64,000 nucleotides of DNA. Origin: Bifidobacterium breve (GTDB lineage: Bacteria; Actinomycetota; Actinomycetes; Nanopelagicales; Nanopelagicaceae). The position numbers were made by a program, and so were the translations under genes. The notes below the pieces were generated by a model. That model was not told the origin of the DNA and made no database searches. It saw nothing but the letters and a program-made list of their open reading frames with translations. Below, piece by piece: positions 38,803 to 47,624 of this stretch. Numbering within the stretch: the first letter of the stretch is position 1; every line of letters starts with the position of its first letter. The stretch covers positions 48,193 through 112,192 of the forward strand of contig CAMDBB010000006.1 of assembly GCA_945889195.1 (NCBI GenBank), read 5' to 3'.

Positions 38803-39132
38803 CTAGTCGACGTGGAAGTTTTCAGGAATGACGTGCCACCACTCGCCTGAGCGAGCTTCTGGAACTTGGCTCTGCATAGGATCGGTGATCTTCCACCAAC
38901 GCTGAGTTTCAGGGTCAGCGGCGATGGTCGCCATATCCTTTTCGTAATCTGTACCTGTGTATTCCATGTAGGCAAAGAGCAGGTGCTCATAACGAAAAAT
39001 TGAGTAGTTCTGGATATTTGCCTTCTTGATTGTGGCAAGCACTGTTGGCCATACATCGGCATGGATACGTTCATACTCTTCGATGTCATCTGGCTTTACA
39101 CCAATTACTTGTGCAATACGTCGAACACTCAT
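38803..39132 (-). CDS. L-rhamnose/L-fucose mutarotase family protein
   Basis: 109 residues of the RhaM (DUF718) family. The conserved IHADVWPTVLATIKKANIQN and YSIFRYEHLLFAYMEY, and the W-W motif in QRWWKITDPMQ are all present; the family's catalytic His sits in ERIHADVWP. It interconverts alpha and beta anomers to feed the aldose dehydrogenase encoded by the overlapping upstream gene (ATGA overlap). Relatives act on L-rhamnose or L-fucose; context favours the latter but does not prove it. Confidence 0.88.
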   Translation of the reverse strand: MSVRRIAQVIGVKPDDIEEYERIHADVWPTVLATIKKANIQNYSIFRYEHLLFAYMEYTGTDYEKDMATIAADPETQRWWKITDPMQSQVPEARSGEWWHVIPENFHVD

Positions 39133-40106
39133 GCAGGGGTCCTTTCGATGAGGTTGGCATCTTCGAGCTCTGCCCAGATATCGGCTGGTAACTCTAAGTT
39201 AAAGGCGTCGACATTCTCGAGGAGTTCAGCTGCAGTACGTGGACCTGTCAGTACTGAAGTAACTGCTGGATGGCGAAGCGGGAATTGCAGCGCTGCTGCA
39301 AGTAACGAAATATTACGAGCCTTTAGGAACTCACCAATCTTGGCAGCGCGAGCGATGATTTCATCTGATGCTGGAAGATAGTTATATGTAGCACCAGCGA
39401 CTGGATTAGCGAGAACGCCTGAGTTAAGAACTCCGCCCATTGAGATATCAATATTGTGAGCAAGTGCGTAGGGAAAGAGTTCGTGGTGAGATATCTGGTC
39501 AAGGAGTGAATATCTGCCGGCAATGAGTGCGATATCTAAATCAGTACCCTTCATAATTTGAAGCGCTTCCTTAGCTTGATTGATACCAATACCTACTGCC
39601 TTGATGAGTCCTTGCGAACGATATTCAGCAAGAACAGGGAAGGCGTTTTCAATCGCTTCTTTCACATGATCTTCTGCATCGTGCATCAAGACGATATCGA
39701 GATGATCAAGACCCATTCGTTCTAAGCTCTCATCAAATGCGCGACGAATTCCATCTGGTGAATAGTCGAAGACCGGCACTAAATCGCGAGGCGCATCTGG
39801 AAACCAAGGAAAGATTTCGGCGTTAGGGTCATGGCGAAGAACGCGTCCAACTTTGGTCTCAACGACAAAGGGAACCTTTGCACCGCGTAGCGCTTTTCCT
39901 AATCGGATTTCAGCAACGCCATGGCCGTACTGAGGTGCGGTGTCAAAGTAATTGATGCCCACGTCAAGGGCGGTATTGAGCAGTTCATCTCCATCTGCAT
40001 CGGTGACAGACTTAAAAAGACCGCCGAGAGGGGCAGTTCCGAGACTTAATCGAGTTACTTCAAGATCGGAACGCTTTAACTTTACTTTCTGATTGTGTCG
40101 CGCCAT
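39129..40106 (-). CDS. aldo/keto reductase, probable L-fucose (aldose) 1-dehydrogenase
   Basis: 325 residues. AKR tetrad: Asp and Tyr in INYFDTAPQYGHG, Lys in VVETKVGRVLR, His in IVLMHDAEDH. The opening LGTAPLGGLFKSVTDADGDE and the RFALRHPAVTS-like LQFPLRHPAVTSVLTGPRTA are typical of the D-threo-aldose/L-fucose dehydrogenase and pyridoxal dehydrogenase group. It would oxidise L-fucose to its 1,5-lactone with NAD(P). First gene of the leftward catabolic operon, divergent from fuconate dehydratase. Confidence 0.86.
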   Translation of the reverse strand: MARHNQKVKLKRSDLEVTRLSLGTAPLGGLFKSVTDADGDELLNTALDVGINYFDTAPQYGHGVAEIRLGKALRGAKVPFVVETKVGRVLRHDPNAEIFPWFPDAPRDLVPVFDYSPDGIRRAFDESLERMGLDHLDIVLMHDAEDHVKEAIENAFPVLAEYRSQGLIKAVGIGINQAKEALQIMKGTDLDIALIAGRYSLLDQISHHELFPYALAHNIDISMGGVLNSGVLANPVAGATYNYLPASDEIIARAAKIGEFLKARNISLLAAALQFPLRHPAVTSVLTGPRTAAELLENVDAFNLELPADIWAELEDANLIERTPA

Positions 40107-40112
40107 TTAATC

Positions 40113-40124
40113 ATCATATATGAT
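40113..40124. promoter_or_regulatory. palindromic operator candidate between divergent fucose operons
   Basis: ATCATATATGAT is a perfect 12-bp palindrome in the 69-base gap between the aldose dehydrogenase and fuconate dehydratase starts. Its AT-rich two-fold form suits a GntR-type repressor controlling both operons, but no regulator gene is in the window, so the binding protein is unknown. Confidence 0.5.
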
Positions 40125-40175
40125 TTTTCACGTCTAGCGAAGAGTCAGTTTTAAATAATTTAGCAAAGGAATCTC

Positions 40176-41474
40176 ATGCCTAAGGTCACTGGATTTAAAA
40201 CAATAGATGTTCGCTTCCCAACTTCGCGGGGACTCGATGGTTCTGATGCAATGAATAAGGAACCTGACTATTCAGCAGCGTTGGTAATTCTAGAAACAGA
40301 TGACCCACAAATACAAGGGCATGGCTTTGTCTTTACCTGCGGACGCGGTAACGATTTACAGTGCGATGCTATTTCTCTTCTTGCGCCGTATGCAGTTGGC
40401 CGCGATGTTGCAGATTTAGCAACGAGCATGGGCGACTTTGCGCGCAGCTTGGTACGTGATTCACAGATTCGTTGGTTAGGACCAGAAAAGGGCGTAACGC
40501 AGATGGCTGCAGGTGCAGTCATCAATGCGGCATGGGATCTTGTTACCAAACATGCAAAGAAGCCGCTCTGGAAATTCCTTTCAGATTTAACGCCAGAAGA
40601 GATTGTTGATCTCGTTGACTTTAGATACATCAGCGATGCGCTGACTCCTGAAGAAGCGCTAGAGATTTTGCGCAAAGCAGTGCCACAACGAGCTGCAAAT
40701 GAAGCAAAGTTAATTGCCGAAGGTTTACCTGCTTACACAACTACTCCTGGGTGGTTGGGTTATAGCGATGAGAAGATGGTCCGTCTTGCCAAAGAGGCAG
40801 TTGCAGATGGTTACACCCTCATCAAATTAAAGTGTGGCGGCTCTCTCGAAGATGACAAGCGACGTCTGCGCTTAGCGCGCGAAGCTGTTGGACCAAATAT
40901 CAAGATTTCTATCGATGCCAACCAGGTATGGGATGTTAACCAAGCGATTGAATGGATTAAGGGGATTGGCGATGTCAACCTTCATTGGGTTGAAGAACCA
41001 ACCAACCCAGATGATGTTTTGGGACATGCAGCCATCGCAAAGGCGATTGCACCAGTAAGAGTTGCAACCGGTGAGCACGGCATGAACCGCATCATTTTTA
41101 AGCAGATGTTGCAGGCGAAATCCTTCTCATTTATGCAGATTGATGCAACGCGTGTAGCTGGCGTTAATGAAAACCTTGCAAATATCTTGATGGCAGCGAA
41201 GTTTGGTGTTCCGGTATGCCCTCATGCTGGCGGCGTTGGCCTCTGCGAACTCGTGCAGCACCTAGCTATGTTTGATGCCGTGGCAGTTTCTGGACATCAT
41301 GCCGAACGAGTTGTTGAATTCGTTGATCACTTGCACGAGCACTTTGTCGTTCCAACTAATATCCAAAATGCACATTACATGCCACCATCAGAGCCAGGTG
41401 CTGGTGGTGAGATGTATGCGCAATCAATCGCAGACTTCACATTCCCTACAGGAAAAGAATGGGTAAACGCATGA
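40176..41474 (+). CDS. L-fuconate dehydratase
   Basis: 432-residue enolase-superfamily enzyme of the mandelate racemase group. The N-terminal [20 protein letters not shown] and [11 protein letters not shown] are characteristic of L-fuconate dehydratases. Catalytic elements: Lys pair in [17 protein letters not shown], metal ligands in [21 protein letters not shown] and [10 protein letters not shown], then [17 protein letters not shown] and the His in [15 protein letters not shown]. Converts L-fuconate to 2-keto-3-deoxy-L-fuconate. Start ATG with AAAGGA about 6 bases upstream. First of three overlapping rightward genes. Confidence 0.93.
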   Translation: MPKVTGFKTIDVRFPTSRGLDGSDAMNKEPDYSAALVILETDDPQIQGHGFVFTCGRGNDLQCDAISLLAPYAVGRDVADLATSMGDFARSLVRDSQIRWLGPEKGVTQMAAGAVINAAWDLVTKHAKKPLWKFLSDLTPEEIVDLVDFRYISDALTPEEALEILRKAVPQRAANEAKLIAEGLPAYTTTPGWLGYSDEKMVRLAKEAVADGYTLIKLKCGGSLEDDKRRLRLAREAVGPNIKISIDANQVWDVNQAIEWIKGIGDVNLHWVEEPTNPDDVLGHAAIAKAIAPVRVATGEHGMNRIIFKQMLQAKSFSFMQIDATRVAGVNENLANILMAAKFGVPVCPHAGGVGLCELVQHLAMFDAVAVSGHHAERVVEFVDHLHEHFVVPTNIQNAHYMPPSEPGAGGEMYAQSIADFTFPTGKEWVNA

Positions 41475-42208
41475 GTACAGAGTTCGCAGGACTTACAGCA
41501 GCCGTTACTGGAGCAGGTTCCGGAATTGGCCTCGCTACCGCAAAGATTCTCGCTGATGGTGGCGCCAAGGTTTATGGGCTCGACATTGCAGAAGGTGGGC
41601 TAGTCGGCGTTGGTGAATGGCTGCAATGCGATGTCGGGGACGATGCATCTGTCGCCGCAGCATTTTCAAAGATTTCTTCTCTTGACATTCTTATCAATAG
41701 CGCAGCAATTAGCGCAGTAGGTAACGTTGAAGCTAACCCATCTGATGAGTGGCATAAAGTCATGAATATCAACATCGTTGGAATCGCACGCACTGCACGT
41801 GGTGCGCTGCCGCTACTTCGCAAGAGTAAGTCGGCATCAATTACAAATGTCTGCTCAGTTGCAGCAACAGCTGGAATTCCTAAGCGTGCGCTCTATAGCG
41901 CAACAAAGGGCGCAGTTCTTTCACTTACTTTAGCGATGGCGAACGATCACATCGCCGAAGGTATTCGCGTCAACTGCGTCAATCCCGGAACTGCGGATAC
42001 TCCTTGGGTACAACGTCTACTTGCGCAAGCAGCTGACCCTGCTGCCGAACGTAAAGCTCTTGAAGCACGTCAACCAATGGGAAGACTTGTTAGCGCCGAA
42101 GAAGTTGCTCGCGCGCTCTGTTTCTTGGCAAGTCCACTGCAAGGTTCTACAACCGGAACATCACTTTCAGTCGATGGCGGAATGCAAGGTCTGCGAATTC
42201 CTAAATGA
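41471..42208 (+). CDS. SDR, probable 2-keto-3-deoxy-L-fuconate dehydrogenase
   Basis: 245-residue classical [16 protein letters not shown] near the N-terminus, [20 protein letters not shown] with the catalytic Ser, and [18 protein letters not shown] (YxxxK), then [13 protein letters not shown]. The acidic GLDIAEGG after strand 2 suggests NAD. An ATG at 41471 overlapping the dehydratase TGA is preferred over one four codons upstream. Homologues next to fuconate dehydratase oxidise the C4 hydroxyl of 2-keto-3-deoxy-L-fuconate, feeding the FAH hydrolase of the opposite operon. Confidence 0.88.
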   Translation: MSTEFAGLTAAVTGAGSGIGLATAKILADGGAKVYGLDIAEGGLVGVGEWLQCDVGDDASVAAAFSKISSLDILINSAAISAVGNVEANPSDEWHKVMNINIVGIARTARGALPLLRKSKSASITNVCSVAATAGIPKRALYSATKGAVLSLTLAMANDHIAEGIRVNCVNPGTADTPWVQRLLAQAADPAAERKALEARQPMGRLVSAEEVARALCFLASPLQGSTTGTSLSVDGGMQGLRIPK

Positions 42209-42603
42209 GTTCTATAAATGAGGAAGAACTTCGCGCAAAGTTAGATCCTCTTTCCTATGCAGTTCTCCGTGAAGGAGCAACCGAGAGACCATTTACCGGC
42301 GAATACACCGACACTGAAACTGTTGGCAGTTATCGATGCAAAGCATGCGGCAGCGAACTCTTTCGCTCTGAAACAAAGTTTCATTCAGGCTGCGGTTGGC
42401 CTTCATTCTATGCACCAACTTCAAACGATGCTGTGACCTTGATTGAAGATCGCTCTCTGGCGCCCCGCATCAGAACCGAGGTCCGCTGCGCCACATGCGA
42501 TTCACACCTGGGCCATGTCTTTGAGGGTGAGGGGTTCGACGTACCCACCGATCAGCGCTGGTGTATCAACTCGGTCTCGCTCATCCTTGAAGAAAAGGCC
42601 TAA
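42205..42603 (+). CDS. msrB: peptide-methionine (R)-S-oxide reductase
   Basis: 132 residues. Zinc ligands CKACG and CATCDSHLGHVF, substrate region FHSGCGWPSFYAP, and the catalytic cysteine in RWCINSVSL. Repairs methionine R-sulfoxide in proteins using thioredoxin. Its ATG overlaps the SDR stop, so it is translated with the fucose genes although it has no role in that pathway; it is probably a hitchhiker or a general stress function. Confidence 0.96.
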   Translation: MSSINEEELRAKLDPLSYAVLREGATERPFTGEYTDTETVGSYRCKACGSELFRSETKFHSGCGWPSFYAPTSNDAVTLIEDRSLAPRIRTEVRCATCDSHLGHVFEGEGFDVPTDQRWCINSVSLILEEKA

Positions 42604-42712
42604 TCTGGCCCCCTTTTGTAATGCTTTCGTTATCTAATTTCTGTGGGTTTTGAGCCCTTTTCGGCATAGGTTTACCGCCACATGCGGCAACCAGGCCCCT
42701 CCAGGTACCTCA

Positions 42713-42726
42713 TGACTTCGAAGTCA
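42713..42726. promoter_or_regulatory. LacI-type palindrome upstream of the second sugar transporter
   Basis: TGACTTCGAAGTCA is a perfect 14-bp palindrome with TG...CG...CA spacing, like LacI-family operators, 24 bases before the binding-protein ATG. The 146-base gap also contains a CCGC/GCGG short inverted repeat near 42675-42687. No LacI-family gene is in the window. Confidence 0.5.
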
Positions 42727-42749
42727 CACATTAAGAGAATAGGAAAAAC

Positions 42750-44060
42750 ATGTCAGAAGATACGAATTCGGTTTCTCGCCGTTCGTTGCTCAAGGGCGCT
42801 GCAGTTGGTGGACTAGGCCTAGTCGCCGGCAGCACACTTGCAGCTGGCTCAGCGGATGCTGCAACACGTTTGAAGGGCAGCACTGTTCGTTGGACTACTC
42901 GCGGCGGTGGAGCAACAGGAGACAAGATTGCTAAGGCAGTCAACGATGCGTTTACAAAGAAGACAGGCGCAAAAGTTGTTGCACAGCAAGTTAACTCAGA
43001 TGACTTCCAGAACAACTTTGCACAAATCATGCAGGGTTCACCTGATGATGCATTCGGTTGGATGGCTGGATACCGCTCAAACCACTTCGGTGAATTGGGA
43101 CTTCTAGCAGATCTCACTCGCGAAATTAACCGCCTCAAGGGAACACTTCCTACAGCGGCAATCAAGGGTGCAACAAGCCCAGTATCTAAGAAGCCATACA
43201 TCCTTCCAACAACCTACTACCCATGGGCTCTGCACTACCGCAAGTCAATGGTTAAGGAAATTGGAATGAACCCAGAGAAGATTGATACCTGGGATGACTT
43301 CATTAAGTTGATGACTCTTACACAAAAGAAGGGTCTTGTTGGATACTCACTCGGCGCTAAAGGCGGCTGGGAAGCAATGGGTACATTCGACATCCTTAAC
43401 GCACGTATCAATGGTTACAAGTACCACATCGACCTTCTTAACGGTCGCGCAAAGTGGACTGATGCCAAGACTAAGGAAACCTTCAAGTACTTCGCACAGC
43501 TCATCCCATTCATGAACGAAAACGTCTTGGATATTTCATGGGACGGCATGCGCGACCTTCTTCTCCAGAAGAAGACCGGTGCAATGATGATGGGTTCATG
43601 GTTTGCTAACGACTTCAAGGCGAAGTCACAGGAAGATTACGACGATCTATGGGTCGTTCCATTCCCAGAAATCAATCCAAAGTGGGGTATCGACACAATT
43701 GATGCGCCTCTCGATGGAATTTCAGTCGCTGCGAACGGTAAGAACGTTGCAGGCGGAAAGGCGCTCGCGCAATTCTGGGCATCTCCAGAAGGAATCACTG
43801 AAGCAATCAAGGCTGGCGATACAAATATCTACGTATCACGTTCATTTGATACTTCTTCATACGATTCCTTCAACAAGCAGAAGCTTGCAGTTCTTGGTTC
43901 AGCGAAGAACATCATGTTCTTCTTGGATCGCGATGCTCGTGGAGACTTTGCAGGTCCAGTCGTTGGTCCAGCTATCCAGAGCTTCATTAAGAAGCCTTCT
44001 GATATCAACAAGATCCTCGAAAGCGTACAATCTCAGTGGGATGCACTTCCTAAGAACTAA
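42750..44060 (+). CDS. sugar ABC transporter substrate-binding protein with Tat signal
   Basis: 436 residues, extracellular solute-binding protein family 1 (CUT1). N-terminus has a twin-arginine motif SRRSLLKG at residues 9-16 followed by a Gly/Ala-rich core and a probable cleavage at about residue 37 (SADA|ATR), so export folded via Tat is likely. Features: FAQIMQGSPDDAFGWMAGYR, TYYPWALHYRKSMVKEIGM, ALAQFWASPEGITEAIKAGD. Ligand is unknown, probably a di- or oligosaccharide or glycoside. Start ATG preceded by AGGAAAAAC. Confidence 0.88.
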   Translation: MSEDTNSVSRRSLLKGAAVGGLGLVAGSTLAAGSADAATRLKGSTVRWTTRGGGATGDKIAKAVNDAFTKKTGAKVVAQQVNSDDFQNNFAQIMQGSPDDAFGWMAGYRSNHFGELGLLADLTREINRLKGTLPTAAIKGATSPVSKKPYILPTTYYPWALHYRKSMVKEIGMNPEKIDTWDDFIKLMTLTQKKGLVGYSLGAKGGWEAMGTFDILNARINGYKYHIDLLNGRAKWTDAKTKETFKYFAQLIPFMNENVLDISWDGMRDLLLQKKTGAMMMGSWFANDFKAKSQEDYDDLWVVPFPEINPKWGIDTIDAPLDGISVAANGKNVAGGKALAQFWASPEGITEAIKAGDTNIYVSRSFDTSSYDSFNKQKLAVLGSAKNIMFFLDRDARGDFAGPVVGPAIQSFIKKPSDINKILESVQSQWDALPKN

Positions 44061-44111
44061 TTAACTGACATTTACTTTGTCAAATAATTAGAATCATAGT
44101 AAGTTAAAGGT

Positions 44112-45023
44112 ATGAAGACGGCGGCTACGGGCAAAAAAACTCGTAGCCGCCGTACTCTTTCCAAAACAGATCGCTTTACCCTCTCGGCATTTGTTGGTAT
44201 TCCAACGCTCCTTCAGATACTTCTGCTCTGGGTTCCTGCCTTAGTAACAATTATTCTCTCGTTCACTTATTGGAACGGAATTCGCCTCTCTGATATTCGG
44301 TGGGCTGGTATCCAAAATTACAAGACCATCTTCTTCAATGAGCCTCTTTTCTACGAAGCGCTCAAGAACAATGGAGTTTGGCTCGCTTTCTTCATATTAG
44401 TTGCTACACCTCTTGGAATTTTGCTTGCCTATCAGGTTGATCGTGGCATTAAAGGCCATGCCTTCTATGAATCCATCTTCTATCTCCCTGTTGTGCTCTC
44501 TCTCGCAGTCATCGGAATTATCTGGAACTTTATGCTCCAGCCTGGTGGATTTGTTCAGGGGTTGATGGGTCTAGATATTGGCAATGCCATATCTATCTGG
44601 GGTAACCCGGATATCAATACCTGGGTAATTTTGGGCGTCGCCTCGTGGCGACATATTGGTTACATCATGCTGCTCTATTTATCTGGCCTTAAATCAGTTG
44701 ATCCAGCTCTTAAGGAAGCAGCAGCTATTGATGGGGCTACTGAGTGGCAGATTTTCCGCAAGATTATTTTGCCGACGATGCAACCGGTAAACATCATCAT
44801 CGTGGTTATTACGTTGATTGAGTCCCTGCGCGCCTTCGACTTGGTTTACATCATCTACGGCAGCCCAACAATTTTCCCACTGCTTAACCTTCTGGTCTTC
44901 CAGAATTTTGCAGGCCAAGGCCTCTCAATGAAGGGCGCTGCCTACGCAGTAATCCTGCTTGTGCTCTGCATCGTGCCAATCATCACCTACCTCCGTATTG
45001 TCTTTAAGGAGGACCTCAAGTGA
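44112..45023 (+). CDS. CUT1 sugar ABC transporter permease (UgpA/MalF type)
   Basis: 303 residues, six predicted helices after a basic N-terminus. Contains FIGVPTLLQILL-like first helix (FVGIPTLLQILLLWVPALVT) and the EAA loop LKEAAAIDGATEWQIFRKI followed by LPTMQPVNIIIVVITLIES. It contacts an ATPase not encoded here. 51 bases separate it from the binding-protein gene; no clear terminator there. Confidence 0.9.
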   Translation: MKTAATGKKTRSRRTLSKTDRFTLSAFVGIPTLLQILLLWVPALVTIILSFTYWNGIRLSDIRWAGIQNYKTIFFNEPLFYEALKNNGVWLAFFILVATPLGILLAYQVDRGIKGHAFYESIFYLPVVLSLAVIGIIWNFMLQPGGFVQGLMGLDIGNAISIWGNPDINTWVILGVASWRHIGYIMLLYLSGLKSVDPALKEAAAIDGATEWQIFRKIILPTMQPVNIIIVVITLIESLRAFDLVYIIYGSPTIFPLLNLLVFQNFAGQGLSMKGAAYAVILLVLCIVPIITYLRIVFKEDLK

Positions 45024-45907
45024 GCGATGAAATGGTAAGTAACAAGAAGTATCGCGATAAGCAGAAGCGCAAAGATGGATTCATTTCGCTCTTCATCGGA
45101 TTCTTTGCCTTTGTCTGGATCTTCCCAATCCTCTGGACGGTATGGACATCACTTCGCCCCTATAACGAAATCATCTCTTATGGAATTTTCTCTTGGCCAA
45201 GAAAGCTAACCTTTGATAATTATGTAAATGCAGTGGAAGAGATGCAGATTGTTGGATATCTGATCAATTCCGCAATAGTTACAATTCCATCCGTAATCCT
45301 CACTCTCTTCTTTGGCTCCTTGATTGCATTCGTTGTTACTCGCTATAAATTTAGATTCAATCTCACCATCTTGTTGCTCTTCACAGCTGGAAATATGTTG
45401 CCGATTGTTCTTACCTATATCCCAGTCTTCTGGATGTTTATCTGGGTGGGCGAGCTATTCGGCAACCGTAATATGTTCTATAACAACTACGCGGGTCTGA
45501 TCCTTGTTCACGTGGCATTCCAGGTGGGCTTTGCAGCCTTCGTGCTCTCTTCTTATATGAAGACGATTCCGAAGGAAATCTCCGAATCTGCCACTATCGA
45601 TGGCGCCAATGTATTCCGCCACTACTGGAACGTCATTCTTCCGCTCTTGCGTCCAGCACTTGCCGCCCTCAGCGTCTTGATGACGACCTGGATCTATAAC
45701 GAATTCTTCTGGGCTCTGGTCTTGATGTCAGATGACTCAAAGCGCCCAATTACATCTGCTTTACGACGTCTGCAAGGACAGTATGTAACCGACTTTAACC
45801 TTTTGGCAGCAGGCGCAATCATTGCAGCGCTTCCAACAGTGATTCTCTTCTTTGTTTTGCGCAAGCAATTTATTGCAGGTCTTACCCTCGGTTCAACAAA
45901 AGGCTAG
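45020..45907 (+). CDS. CUT1 sugar ABC transporter permease (UgpE/MalG type)
   Basis: 295 residues, six helices. EAA loop PKEISESATIDGANVFRHYW followed by NVILPLLRPALAALSVLM; typical first helix FIGFFAFVWIFPILWTVWTS. GTG start overlapping the previous TGA with AAGGAGG upstream. The operon ends here without an ATP-binding gene, so a shared MsmK/MsiK-type ATPase elsewhere is presumed. Confidence 0.9.
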   Translation: MSDEMVSNKKYRDKQKRKDGFISLFIGFFAFVWIFPILWTVWTSLRPYNEIISYGIFSWPRKLTFDNYVNAVEEMQIVGYLINSAIVTIPSVILTLFFGSLIAFVVTRYKFRFNLTILLLFTAGNMLPIVLTYIPVFWMFIWVGELFGNRNMFYNNYAGLILVHVAFQVGFAAFVLSSYMKTIPKEISESATIDGANVFRHYWNVILPLLRPALAALSVLMTTWIYNEFFWALVLMSDDSKRPITSALRRLQGQYVTDFNLLAAGAIIAALPTVILFFVLRKQFIAGLTLGSTKG

Positions 45908-45938
45908 AGAAGGTTCTGAGAGCGTAGACTCTCCAGCA

Positions 45939-47111
45939 ATGTTAAAGCGCGCAATCAAACTCTTCACTGATCGAAAACTCTGGGTCAGGCAGATACTTAT
46001 CGCAGGACTATCTGGGGGCGTTGCCTGGTTCTTAGGGGACCTGCTTGTCGATGGCGGAGGCGTTGTCGCTGCCATTGTTTCAACTTTGAGCATCCGTATA
46101 TCGCTCCATAAATCAATCCGAGAAGGCTTTGGGCAGATTGTTGGTACGGCCATTGGAGCAAGTACCGCCCTGTTAGCTGTTTCAATCTTCGACTTTGGCT
46201 TTATTGCAATAGCCATCACCATCATTCTCTGCGCCGTCGTTGCACGCGCCCTTCACCTAGGCGAAGTTGCTTCAGTAAATGTTCCTGTGACCGCGCTGAT
46301 TGTTATCGGCCCAGGCATTTCTCAGACCACTGCAGGACACAGACTTGGCTCGACACTTATAGGTGCGGCTGTTGCAATTATCTTCTCTTACTTCTCTCAT
46401 CCAAAAACTCCTGCTGATAGAGCGCAGGAGCAGATTAAGCGTGTAAGTACAAAGGCTGCAGAACTTCTTGCTCTCATGTCTGAGGGAGTAGCAGCTGGCT
46501 ATACACAGAAAGATGCTGGGCATTGGTTGGCAAGTGCTCGACTTCTGGTCGAGGAGATTCCAGCCATTAGATCTCAATCTGTTGAAGCCCGCAGCCATGC
46601 GCGTTGGTTTCCAACAGCGGAGAAAGATGTAGCAGAAGAGATTTACATCGAAGGTATTGCCGTCGAGCACACACTTGTTCAGGTGCGCACTATCGCTCGC
46701 ACGCTCTTTGATTCTGCAGTTGAAGGTGGAATCGCAGATTCAACGAAGAAGCAGATAGCAGTTGCACTTTCTGCGGCAAGCTACGCAATCTCGGCTCACA
46801 TAGAAACTCCTGATGACATTTCAGATTTTGGTTCTACGCCAACGGATGATGCTCGTGAGGCAGGCTCAGCGCTGGCTGAAACTCTGATTGAAGATGGCAA
46901 AGATGTAGATCAAGAACAGATTGTGCGCGGCCTATCCATCGTCGCCAATATCGACAGAATTGCTGATTCCTTGGATCAGAACTCACCTGCGTTAAAAGAT
47001 GTAATCACGCCTGATGAGCCAGCCAAAGATAAGGTTCTGCAGGTTTCACCGATTGAGCAGACTTCTTCACTCTGGAATCGCTTTAAGAAATTCTGGCGCA
47101 AGTATCTTTAG
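45939..47111 (+). CDS. FUSC/aromatic acid exporter-like membrane protein
   Basis: 390 residues. About six hydrophobic helices in residues 10-165, with VRQILIAGLSGGVAWFLGDL, VAAIVSTLSIRISLHKSIRE and GQIVGTAIGASTALLAV matching the FUSC / ArAE half-domain pattern, followed by a helical, acidic cytoplasmic part of more than 200 residues. Such proteins export aromatic acids or are uncharacterised; only one membrane half is present. The ATG at 45939 is used; the frame extends upstream into the permease gene but the residues there are not membrane-like family sequence. The gene is 31 bases after the permease stop. Confidence 0.72.
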   Translation: MLKRAIKLFTDRKLWVRQILIAGLSGGVAWFLGDLLVDGGGVVAAIVSTLSIRISLHKSIREGFGQIVGTAIGASTALLAVSIFDFGFIAIAITIILCAVVARALHLGEVASVNVPVTALIVIGPGISQTTAGHRLGSTLIGAAVAIIFSYFSHPKTPADRAQEQIKRVSTKAAELLALMSEGVAAGYTQKDAGHWLASARLLVEEIPAIRSQSVEARSHARWFPTAEKDVAEEIYIEGIAVEHTLVQVRTIARTLFDSAVEGGIADSTKKQIAVALSAASYAISAHIETPDDISDFGSTPTDDAREAGSALAETLIEDGKDVDQEQIVRGLSIVANIDRIADSLDQNSPALKDVITPDEPAKDKVLQVSPIEQTSSLWNRFKKFWRKYL

Positions 47112-47143
47112 CCCTATAAACGACCTCTTGAGGAGATTTGCCT

Positions 47144-47159
47144 ATACCCCTAGGGGTAT
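47144..47159. promoter_or_regulatory. CsoR/CstR-family operator palindrome
   Basis: ATACCCCTAGGGGTAT is a perfect 16-bp palindrome of the kind bound by CsoR/CstR-family tetramers (ATACCC core, G/C-rich centre). It overlaps a possible -10 TATGCT (47157-47162) and lies 50 bases before the first gene of the operon that contains the cstR-like gene, consistent with autoregulated repression. Confidence 0.75.
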
Positions 47160-47209
47160 GCTAGCCTGCGGTATCAAAGCAAGGGTTAGCCTCAAGAAAG
47201 GTCAGAAAA

Positions 47210-47326
47210 ATGTGTTCAAAAGTTCTTTGTAATCAGTGCAAGAAGTACACCTGGTCCGGATGCGGCCAGCACATCGATGAAGCCCTCGATGGCGTTCCGC
47301 AAGATCAAATCTGTAAGTGCGCCTAA
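47210..47326 (+). CDS. 38-residue Cys-rich protein, paralogue of the one at 49650
   Basis: Too short for routine gene calling but well supported: ATG with AAAGG 8 bases upstream, stop 3 bases before cstR, and 19 of its 38 positions identical to the later small protein. Cysteines at 2, 7, 10, 18, 35 and 37; conserved Trp15 and GCG-x-H (Cys18, His21). The C-x2-C and C-x2-H pairs could bind zinc or an Fe-S centre, or the thiols could carry persulfide. Function is unknown. First gene after the CstR-type operator. Confidence 0.8.
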   Translation: MCSKVLCNQCKKYTWSGCGQHIDEALDGVPQDQICKCA

Positions 47327-47329
47327 ACC

Positions 47330-47617
47330 ATGGCCGCTAAGAAAATTGCTCACGTTCTATCGGATGAAGAGCAGGTAATTGCAATTGCGAAGCGCATTAA
47401 GCGGGCCCAGGGCCAGCTTGGTGCGGTCGCTCGCATGTTAGAAGAAGGCAGAAATTGCGATGAAATCGTTATGCAGATGTCTGCAGTCTCAAAGGCGGTC
47501 AATACCGCAGCCTTCACACTTATTTCTGCAAGCCTCAAGGAGTGCATTGTTGAAGGTAAGAACAATTCAGATCAAGTAACAGAACAACTCCAGAAACTCT
47601 TCTTGAGTCTGGCATAG
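47330..47617 (+). CDS. cstR: CsoR/CstR-family repressor, persulfide-sensing type
   Basis: 95-residue all-helical repressor. Core KRIKRAQGQLGAVARMLEEG then NCDEIVMQMSAVSKAV. The two family cysteines are Cys43 and Cys72, 29 residues apart as in Staphylococcus aureus CstR. The histidine that completes the copper site in CsoR (four residues before the second Cys) is Ser68 here, so copper sensing is unlikely and disulfide/polysulfide formation by reactive sulfur is expected. It most likely binds the palindrome at 47144-47159. The sulfur genes downstream agree. Symbol given by similarity of pattern, not by a search. Confidence 0.85.
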   Translation: MAAKKIAHVLSDEEQVIAIAKRIKRAQGQLGAVARMLEEGRNCDEIVMQMSAVSKAVNTAAFTLISASLKECIVEGKNNSDQVTEQLQKLFLSLA

Positions 47618-47624
47618 GGGAAAA

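Noticed and set aside
47014..47232. 72-codon open frame over the end of the FUSC-like gene and the operator
   Set aside because: It overlaps a supported gene and the CstR palindrome in another frame; the 38-residue gene at 47210 has the better start, stop and a paralogue.
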